A stretch of 64,000 bases of DNA, from NCBI GenBank assembly GCA_910577525.1, contig CAJTLI010000008.1, forward strand, positions 1-64,000, written 5' to 3'. Each line of letters opens with the position of its first letter. Positions within the stretch are counted from its first letter, which is position 1. The DNA is from an uncultured Oscillospiraceae bacterium (lineage in GTDB: Bacteria > Bacillota > Clostridia > Oscillospirales > Oscillospiraceae). A program made the position numbers and the translations under genes. Positions 58,851-64,000 of the stretch are shown here, piece after piece. The notes beneath the pieces were generated by a model, which was not told the origin of the DNA, ran no database searches, and saw only the letters and a program-made list of their open reading frames with translations.

Positions 58851-60209
58851 TCAGTTCCTCAGGCTGTGCAGCGGCGCGGGTATCCGCCCGCCCCGGGCTA
58901 CGAACTCCTCCGCGCTCCCGGTGTGGCAGGGCATCACCGGGGCCGAGCCCAGCAGGCCGCCGAACTCCACCACGTTCCCCACCTGCTTGCCCGGCGCGGG
59001 GATGAGGCGGACGGCGGTGGTCTTCTGGTTCACCATGCCGATGGCGGCCTCGTCGGCGATGATGGCGGACAGGGTGGCGGCGGTGGTGTCGCCGGGCACG
59101 GCGATCATGTCCAGCCCCACCGAGCACACGCAGGTCATGGCCTCCAGCTTGTCCAGGGTGAGGGCCCCGGACTGGGCGGCGGCGATCATGCCCTCGTCCT
59201 CGCTCACCGGGATGAAGGCCCCGGACAGCCCGCCCACCGCGGAGGATGCCATCACACCTCCCTTTTTCACCGCGTCGTTGAGCAGGGCCAGGGCGGCGGT
59301 GGTGCCGTGGGTTCCGCACACTTCCAGGCCCATCTCCTCCAGGATGCGGGCCACGGAGTCCCCCACGGCGGGGGTGGGCGCCAAAGACAGGTCCACGATG
59401 CCGAAGGGGATGCCCAGCCGGGCGCTGGCCTCCCGGGCCACCAGCTGGCCCATCCGCGTCACCTGGAAGGCGGTCTTTTTGACAGTCTCGGCCACTACGT
59501 CGAAGGACTGGCCCTTCACCTTTTGCAGGGCGTGGTGGACCACGCCGGGGCCGGACACCCCAACGTTAATCACCCGCTCGGCCTCGCCCACGCCGTGGAA
59601 GGCCCCGGCCATGAAGGGGTTGTCCTCCACCGCGTTGCAGAACACCACCAGCTTGGCGCAGCCGAAGCCGCCCCGGTCCGCAGTGCGCTCCGCCAACCCC
59701 TTGATGGTTTTGCCCATGAGGCGTACCGCGTCCATGTTGATGCCCGCCTTGGTGGAGCCGATGTTCACAGACGAGCACACCACGTCGGTGACGGCCAGAG
59801 CCTCGGGTATGGCGGCGATGAGCTTTTTGTCCCCCTCGGTCATGCCCTTGTGCACCAGGGCGGAGAAGCCGCCGATAAAGTTCACTCCCACCGCCTTGGC
59901 CGCCCTGTCCATGGCGGCGGCGAAGGGGACGTAGTCCGCTGTGCGGGAGGCCCCGGCCACCAGGGCCATGGGGGTGACGGAGATGCGCTTGTTGACGATG
60001 GGGATGCCGAACTCCGCCTCGATGTCCTGGCCGGTTTTCACCAGCTTTTCTGCCGAGGCGGTGATCTTGTCGTAGATCTTCCGGCAGGCGGCGTGGGGGT
60101 CCGGGTCGCAGCAGTCCAGAAGATTGATGCCCATGGTGATGGTGCGCACGTCCAGGTGCTGGTGGTCGATCATCCGGATGGTCTGTAAAATATCGTTGGT
60201 GTTGATCAT
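58851..60209 (-). CDS. UPF0210 (DUF711) family protein
   Basis: A 452-residue protein beginning [32 protein letters not shown], with [37 protein letters not shown], and [19 protein letters not shown], all typical of UPF0210, a pyruvate formate-lyase-like fold of unknown function. It almost always lies beside a gene for an ACT-domain protein of the UPF0237 family, as it does here (55 bases). Linked regulation by an amino acid is therefore likely. A role as a glycyl-radical relative is suggested by fold only; no glycyl-radical loop is seen. Confidence 0.92.
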   Translation of the reverse strand: MINTNDILQTIRMIDHQHLDVRTITMGINLLDCCDPDPHAACRKIYDKITASAEKLVKTGQDIEAEFGIPIVNKRISVTPMALVAGASRTADYVPFAAAMDRAAKAVGVNFIGGFSALVHKGMTEGDKKLIAAIPEALAVTDVVCSSVNIGSTKAGINMDAVRLMGKTIKGLAERTADRGGFGCAKLVVFCNAVEDNPFMAGAFHGVGEAERVINVGVSGPGVVHHALQKVKGQSFDVVAETVKKTAFQVTRMGQLVAREASARLGIPFGIVDLSLAPTPAVGDSVARILEEMGLEVCGTHGTTAALALLNDAVKKGGVMASSAVGGLSGAFIPVSEDEGMIAAAQSGALTLDKLEAMTCVCSVGLDMIAVPGDTTAATLSAIIADEAAIGMVNQKTTAVRLIPAPGKQVGNVVEFGGLLGSAPVMPCHTGSAEEFVARGGRIPAPLHSLRN

Positions 60210-60264
60210 GGTTCTGACTCCTCAAATGTTATCACGCCTCGCCTGCTCACGACGGCTCGGGCGC

Positions 60265-60534
60265 TCAAATGCGGTGCATTGCGTCGAAAATATCTTCTCT
60301 CTGGATGCGGATGTCGAGCCCCCGCTCCTTGCCGGCCTCCGCCAGGTCCTCCCGTAGACGGGCGAAGGGCACCGTGGCCTGGGAGGTGTCCACCAGCATA
60401 ATCATGGTGAAATACTCCTGGAGGACGGTCTGGCTGATGTCCAGCACGTTGACGTTTTTTTCGCTGAGCAGGGCGCACACGGCGGCGATGATGCCCACCT
60501 GGTCCCTGCCGATGACAGTCACAATCGCTCTCAT
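60265..60534 (-). CDS. ACT-domain protein (UPF0237)
   Basis: An 89-residue protein consisting of one ACT domain: RAIVTVIGRDQVGIIAAVCALLSEKNVNVLDISQTVL, then YFTMIMLVDTSQ. It belongs to the UPF0237 family, which accompanies UPF0210. ACT domains bind amino acids and regulate partner enzymes. The start at ATG 60534 follows GGAGGAAAACCC. Probably a ligand-binding subunit of the neighbour. Confidence 0.93.
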   Translation of the reverse strand: MRAIVTVIGRDQVGIIAAVCALLSEKNVNVLDISQTVLQEYFTMIMLVDTSQATVPFARLREDLAEAGKERGLDIRIQREDIFDAMHRI

Positions 60535-60567
60535 GGGTTTTCCTCCAATTCTTTTTCGCTTAAACAA

Positions 60568-61008
60568 TCACGCCGGAATCAGCTGCAAAATCTGTTCACA
60601 GGCCGCGTCCGGCTCCGTCTCCCCGGACTTCACGTGGACGTGGTGGGGCTCGTTGTCAAACATCCCGTGCTTCCGCTCCAGCATCCCCGCCACCGGGGCG
60701 GGGAGGGCGCCGTTCATCCGCCGGGCAAAGCGCGCTTTGATGGTCTCCAGGTCCGCCGTCACCAAAACCCGGACCGCCCCCTCCGGCAACAGGGACAGGT
60801 GCTCCCCCTCCGCAATGACGTAGATCACGTGCCCTTCCGCCATGGCGGCCTGGAGCTTCTCCTGAAACAGCTTCTTTGCCTCCGCCTCGTGTTTCGCCAG
60901 GCGGAGAAAATCCTTCCCGGTGTATATCTCGGCGTCCAGCCGCCCCTTCAGCGCGCCGGCCAGGGTGGACTTGCCGGTGCAGCTCTCGCCAAAAATTCCG
61001 ATTACCAT
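60568..61008 (-). CDS. Small P-loop kinase-like protein
   Basis: A 146-residue protein with Walker A GIFGESCTGKSTLAGAL at residue 4 and LIDxxx-like turns thereafter (VIYVIAEGEHLSLLPEGAVRVLVTADLET). The AEIYTGKDFLRLAKH region resembles the NMP-binding part of cytidylate kinase-type proteins. It might phosphorylate a nucleotide or a small substrate; the exact activity is unknown. It lies between the YfbR-like nucleotidase gene (17 bases) and the ACT gene (33 bases). ATG 61008 follows GAAAGGAAC. Confidence 0.8.
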   Translation of the reverse strand: MVIGIFGESCTGKSTLAGALKGRLDAEIYTGKDFLRLAKHEAEAKKLFQEKLQAAMAEGHVIYVIAEGEHLSLLPEGAVRVLVTADLETIKARFARRMNGALPAPVAGMLERKHGMFDNEPHHVHVKSGETEPDAACEQILQLIPA

Positions 61009-61025
61009 GTTCCTTTCACCTCATT

Positions 61026-61601
61026 CTATTGTAACTCGTCCAGCGTCAGGCTGAACGCCGGGAGGAACTTCTCCATAAACCACTCCAGCTCCTCCATCTC
61101 CATGGCCCGCAGCGCCGCCAAGGTCTGCTCCGCCGCCTTCTTGAACTCGGCGTTGCCCGCCTTCAGCTCCTCCGCGCACTTGATGTAGGCGGACAACTTG
61201 TCCGCCGCCTTCACGTACCGCCGGATTTCCGCGTCGCTCTCCCGCACCAGAGGCTCATAGGCGGGGACCAGCTCCGGGGGCAGCATGGACAGCAGCTTGT
61301 CCTGGGCCGCCGCCTCCACCTGCCGGTAGGCGCTTTGCAGGGAGGGGTTGTGATATTTGACGGGGGTGGGCATGTCCCCGGTGATGATCTCCGGCGCGTC
61401 GTGGAACAGGGCCGCGGCGGCGATGCCGTCCGGGTCCAGGTCCTTGCGGAACACGTCCCGGCCGATCACCGCCAGGGCGTGCGCCAGCACCGCAGCCTCA
61501 TAGGAGTGCTCCTCCACGTTCTCGGTGCGGGTGTTGCGCATCAGGGCCCACCGGGCGATGTGGCGCATTCGGAATATGTAGGCGAAAAAGCTGTGGTTCA
61601 T
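61026..61601 (-). CDS. YfbR-like HD-domain 5'-nucleotidase
   Basis: A 191-residue HD protein: SFFAYIFRMRHIARWALMRNTRTENVEEHSYEAAVLAHAL, then AALFHDAPEIITGDMPTPVKYHN, the metal-binding HD pair in FHDAPE and a distal aspartate in VKAADKLSAYIKC. YfbR hydrolyses deoxynucleoside 5'-monophosphates. First gene of the operon with the P-loop protein, ACT and UPF0210 genes. ATG 61601 follows GAAAGGCGGCCTGCC and a good promoter. Confidence 0.93.
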   Translation of the reverse strand: MNHSFFAYIFRMRHIARWALMRNTRTENVEEHSYEAAVLAHALAVIGRDVFRKDLDPDGIAAAALFHDAPEIITGDMPTPVKYHNPSLQSAYRQVEAAAQDKLLSMLPPELVPAYEPLVRESDAEIRRYVKAADKLSAYIKCAEELKAGNAEFKKAAEQTLAALRAMEMEELEWFMEKFLPAFSLTLDELQ

Positions 61602-61633
61602 ATGGCAGGCCGCCTTTCATAAGCTGTTCACGT

Positions 61634-61662
61634 ATTTTATCACGCGGGGCGGAAAATGTACA
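61634..61662 (-). promoter_or_regulatory. Promoter of the YfbR-UPF0210 operon
   Basis: Minus strand TGTACA (61662-61657), 17-base spacer, TAAAAT (61639-61634), about 32 bases before the start codon. Confidence 0.6.
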
Positions 61663-61799
61663 GTCCAAAAATCAGCGCCTGCTCCCGCCGCGATCAACGG
61701 AAGAGTTTGCCGGTCCCCGCCGGAGTGTGACATTATCACAGAACAAAAAGGAGGCTTCGGTTATCATAAGACCATAACATGAGACAAGGAGGACAAAAT

Positions 61800-62105
61800 A
61801 TGTCTGCTATCCATATCGGCAACAACAATTTTGACGGCGAGGTGCTCCGCTCCAGCCGCCCTGTTCTGCTGGATTTCTGGGCCCCCTGGTGCGGCCCCTG
61901 CCGCATGGTGGGCCCCATTTTGGAGGAGATCGCGGCGGAACGCCCCGACATCAAGGTGGGCAAGGTCAATGTGGACGAGGAGCCGGAGCTGGCGGGGCGG
62001 TTTGGCGTGATGAGCATCCCAACCCTGGTGGTGATGAAGGATGGCAAAATCGTGAATCAGGCCGTAGGGTCGCGGCCCAAGAGCCAGATTCTGGCCCTGC
62101 TGTGA
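61800..62105 (+). CDS. Thioredoxin
   Basis: A 101-residue thioredoxin with VLLDFWAPWCGPCRMVGPILEEIA and a cis-proline region FGVMSIPTLVVMKDGK. ATG 61800 is chosen because GACAAGGAGGACA lies 8 bases before it; the ATG at 61779 does not have one. It probably forms a thiol operon with the downstream rhodanese-like tail and CoA-disulfide reductase. It differs from TrxA at 35552 in the start (SAIHIGNNNF) and loop sequences. The end is LALL then stop. Confidence 0.94.
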   Translation: MSAIHIGNNNFDGEVLRSSRPVLLDFWAPWCGPCRMVGPILEEIAAERPDIKVGKVNVDEEPELAGRFGVMSIPTLVVMKDGKIVNQAVGSRPKSQILALL

Positions 62106-62117
62106 GGAGGCGCGAGG

Positions 62118-62213
62118 ATGGGATTCGCGGTGGGGCTGCTGGGACGCATGGGCTATACCCATGCAAAAAATATCGGCGGCATGGCCGCCTATCAGGGAAA
62201 GGTGGAATACTGA
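62118..62213 (+). pseudogene. 31-residue ORF resembling a rhodanese C-terminal tail
   Basis: ATG 62118 follows GAGGAGGCGCGAGG and reads MGFAVGLLGRMGYTHAKNI, then GGMAAYQGKVEY and stop, 1 base before the ATG of the next gene. The pattern MGYTxAKNIGGMAAYxGKVE is the end of many single-domain rhodaneses from Clostridia, missing the catalytic CxxGxRS part. It may be a remnant left after deletion, retained with a good ribosome site, or a functional small ORF coupling translation to the reductase. Confidence 0.55.
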
Positions 62214-62214
62214 T

Positions 62215-63906
62215 ATGAAGGTTGTGATTGCCGGCGGCGTGGCGGGAGGCGCTACCGCCGCAGCACGTCTGCGCCGCCTGGACGAAGAGGCGGAGATCGT
62301 GGTGTTCGAGCGGTCGGGATATGTCTCCTACGCCAACTGCGGCCTGCCCTACTACATCGGCGGGGTTATCAAGGACCGGTCAGCTCTGACGCTCCAGACC
62401 CCGGAGAGCTTTTACCGCCGCTTCCGGGTGGATATGCGGACCCGCCACGAGGTCACCGCCCTCCATCCGGAGCGCAAAACCGTATCCGTTAAAAATCTGG
62501 AAACCGGGGAGGAGTTTGAGGAGTCCTACGACAAGCTGCTCCTCTCCCCCGGGGCAAAGCCCACCCAGCCCCGGCTCCCCGGCGTGGGACTGGAGAAGGT
62601 GTTTACCCTGCGGACGGTGGAGGACACCTTCCGAATCAAGGAGTACATCAACGCCTGCCACCCGAAGTCAGCCGTGCTGGCAGGGGGCGGCTTTATCGGC
62701 CTGGAGCTGGCGGAGAACCTGCGGGAGCTGGGCATGGAGGTCACAATCGTCCAGCGGCCCAAGCAGCTGATGAACCCTTTCGACCCGGACATGGCGGCGT
62801 TTATTCACGCCGAGGCGCGCTGCCGCGGCATCAAGCTGGCCCTGGGCCGCACTGTGGAGGGCTTCGCGGAGCGGGACGGCGGCGTGGACGTGCTGCTGAA
62901 GGACGAACCTCCCCTCCATGCCGGTATGGTGGTGCTGGCCATCGGCGTCACCCCGGACACCGCCCTGGCCAAAGAGGCGGGGCTGGAGCTGGGCCTCAAG
63001 GGCAGCATTGTGGTCAGCGACCGGATGGAGACCTCTATTCCCGACATCTACGCCGTGGGCGACGCGGTGCAGGTGAAGCACTATGTCACCGGGCAGGACG
63101 CGGTGATCTCCCTGGCGGGCCCAGCCAACAGGCAGGGCCGCATCGCGGCGGACAACATCTGCGGCGGGGACAGCCGGTATCCGGGCAGCCAGGGCAGCTC
63201 GGTCATCAAGGTGTTTGATCTCACCGCGGCCTCCACGGGGGTCAACGAGACCAACGCCAAAAGGGCGGGACTGAACGCGGACGCGGTGGTGCTCTCCCCC
63301 ATGAGCCACGCGGGCTATTACCCCGGCGGCAAGGTCATGACCATGAAGGTGGTCTTTGAAAAGGGGACGTACCGCCTGTTAGGGGCCCAGATCGTGGGCT
63401 ATGAGGGGGTGGATAAGCGCATTGACGTGCTGGCCGCGGCAATCCATGCCAACCTGTCGGCCATCCAGCTCAAGGACCTGGACCTGGCCTACGCGCCGCC
63501 CTACTCCTCCGCCAAGGACCCGGTGAATATGGCGGGTTTTATGGTGGAAAACCTGGCCGAAGGGGTTGTAAAGCAGTTCCGGCTTGAGGAGGCGGACGCC
63601 CTGCCCCGGGACGGCGGCGTGACCCTCCTGGATGTGCGGACCCCGGCGGAGTATGGCCGGGGACATGTTCAGGGCTTCCGGAACATCCCGGTGGATGAGC
63701 TGCGGGAGCGGCTGGGCGAGCTCGAGCCGGGCAAGCCGGTGTACGTGATGTGTCAGAGCGGCCTGCGCAGCTATATCGCCTGCCGTATCCTGGCCGGACA
63801 CGGGTTTGAAGCCTATAATTTCTCCGGCGGCTTCCGGTTTTACGACACGGTGAGGAACGACCGCCGCCTGATCGAATTGGCCACGGCCTGCGGCATGGAT
63901 CAATAA
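62215..63906 (+). CDS. CoA-disulfide reductase with C-terminal rhodanese domain
   Basis: A 563-residue protein. The first 450 residues form an FAD/NADH disulfide reductase: VIAGGVAGGATAAARLRR, the single redox cysteine in YANCGLPYYIGG (Cys42), AVLAGGGFIGLELAENL for NAD(P)H, and DIYAVGDAVQVKH near 280. Residues about 465-555 are a rhodanese domain (VTLLDVRTPAEYGRGHV) with the catalytic Cys513 in MCQSGLRSYIAC. This architecture is that of CoADR-Rhd enzymes reducing CoA persulfide or polysulfide. ATG 62215 is preferred over upstream ATG 62161. It is the end of the thiol module. Confidence 0.95.
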   Translation: MKVVIAGGVAGGATAAARLRRLDEEAEIVVFERSGYVSYANCGLPYYIGGVIKDRSALTLQTPESFYRRFRVDMRTRHEVTALHPERKTVSVKNLETGEEFEESYDKLLLSPGAKPTQPRLPGVGLEKVFTLRTVEDTFRIKEYINACHPKSAVLAGGGFIGLELAENLRELGMEVTIVQRPKQLMNPFDPDMAAFIHAEARCRGIKLALGRTVEGFAERDGGVDVLLKDEPPLHAGMVVLAIGVTPDTALAKEAGLELGLKGSIVVSDRMETSIPDIYAVGDAVQVKHYVTGQDAVISLAGPANRQGRIAADNICGGDSRYPGSQGSSVIKVFDLTAASTGVNETNAKRAGLNADAVVLSPMSHAGYYPGGKVMTMKVVFEKGTYRLLGAQIVGYEGVDKRIDVLAAAIHANLSAIQLKDLDLAYAPPYSSAKDPVNMAGFMVENLAEGVVKQFRLEEADALPRDGGVTLLDVRTPAEYGRGHVQGFRNIPVDELRERLGELEPGKPVYVMCQSGLRSYIACRILAGHGFEAYNFSGGFRFYDTVRNDRRLIELATACGMDQ

Positions 63907-63926
63907 AAGAAGGCGCGGACCACCCC

Positions 63927-63955
63927 TTGCGTTTTGTCAAAGAATGTAGTAAAAT
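63927..63955 (+). promoter_or_regulatory. Promoter leading out of the window
   Basis: TTGCGT (63927-63932), 17-base spacer, TAAAAT (63950-63955). The gene it serves lies beyond 64000; only a short GC-rich leader with a CCCCGTAAAATGGGG hairpin is visible. Confidence 0.6.
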
Positions 63956-64000
63956 AGAAAACGCCCCCGTAAAATGGGGCAGGGCTATACACATCCAACA

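Noticed and set aside
61761..61779. GTTAT..ATAAC inverted repeat ahead of the thioredoxin gene
   Set aside because: Only five bases per arm, likely by chance in an AT-rich leader.
1..64000. CRISPR array, rRNA or tRNA genes, phage or transposase genes
   Set aside because: No regular short repeats with spacers, no cloverleaf or rRNA-like segment and no integrase or transposase motif was seen when reading the translations and gaps. Small RNA genes without clear signals could be missed.

Overview
The window looks like the chromosome of a G+C-rich, spore-forming anaerobic Firmicute, most likely a gut Oscillospiraceae of the Flavonifractor / Pseudoflavonifractor / Lawsonibacter type. The reasons are sporulation proteins (SpoIIIAH tail, SpoIID/LytB-domain protein), a tyrosine T-box, DUF1540, a two-subunit iron-sulfur serine dehydratase, an argR-recN block of the Firmicutes kind, and AGGAGG ribosome sites with many GTG and TTG starts. 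The genus is inference from gene content. No rRNA, tRNA, CRISPR array, phage or transposase gene was seen.

Layout. 1-11.8 kb, plus strand: spoIIIAH end, Asp23 protein, then a nearly gapless housekeeping run of nusB, TsaD-like, xseA, xseB, prenyl synthase, PAP2-like, dxs, tlyA, nadK, argR, recN and a HAD phosphatase. 11.8-13.8 kb: a Tyr T-box controls a NUDIX gene plus tyrS. 13.8-16.6 kb, minus: asd-dapA-dapB. 16.7-19.6 kb, plus: SpoIID-like protein and queA. 19.6-23.1 kb, minus: soluble hybrid kinase and HD-domain protein. 23.4-29.3 kb, minus: the ilvB, ilvN, ilvC, ilvD branched-chain block, with an ilvN 3'-end remnant and a repeat element inside. 29.4-38.3 kb: DUF1540, a membrane protein, serine dehydratase, pyruvate kinase, a CBS/CorC membrane protein, thioredoxin, a glycosyltransferase and UDP-galactopyranose mutase. 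38.4-41.8 kb: DivIVA-like protein, orphan fumarase-type beta subunit, flavodoxin/TetR pair, ZIP transporter.

41.9-47.4 kb, minus, is the main signalling region: an OmpR-type regulator, ABC ATPase, ABC permease and one-TM histidine kinase, followed by a LytTR regulator and an AgrC-like GHKL kinase. The second pair has its own promoter, preceded by a 21-bp-spaced direct repeat that fits a LytTR site. 47.7-50.2 kb, plus: an unknown coiled-coil protein, a MATE exporter and a CYTH protein. 50.3-56.1 kb, minus: a five-gene organic-acid cassette (flavin reductase, LysR, CoA-transferase, acyl-CoA dehydrogenase, DASS transporter), visibly lower in G+C. 56.6-61.6 kb, minus: a chemoreceptor, whose promoter lies in the remnant of a radical SAM gene, and a UPF0210 / ACT / small kinase / YfbR-like operon. 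61.8-63.9 kb, plus: a thiol module of thioredoxin, a 31-residue rhodanese-like tail and a CoA-disulfide reductase-rhodanese fusion.

The most novel-looking material is the double two-component / ABC locus with its candidate LytTR element, the organic-acid cassette, and three gene remnants (ilvN tail, radical SAM N-terminus, rhodanese tail). Nothing here can be proved a new system from sequence alone.
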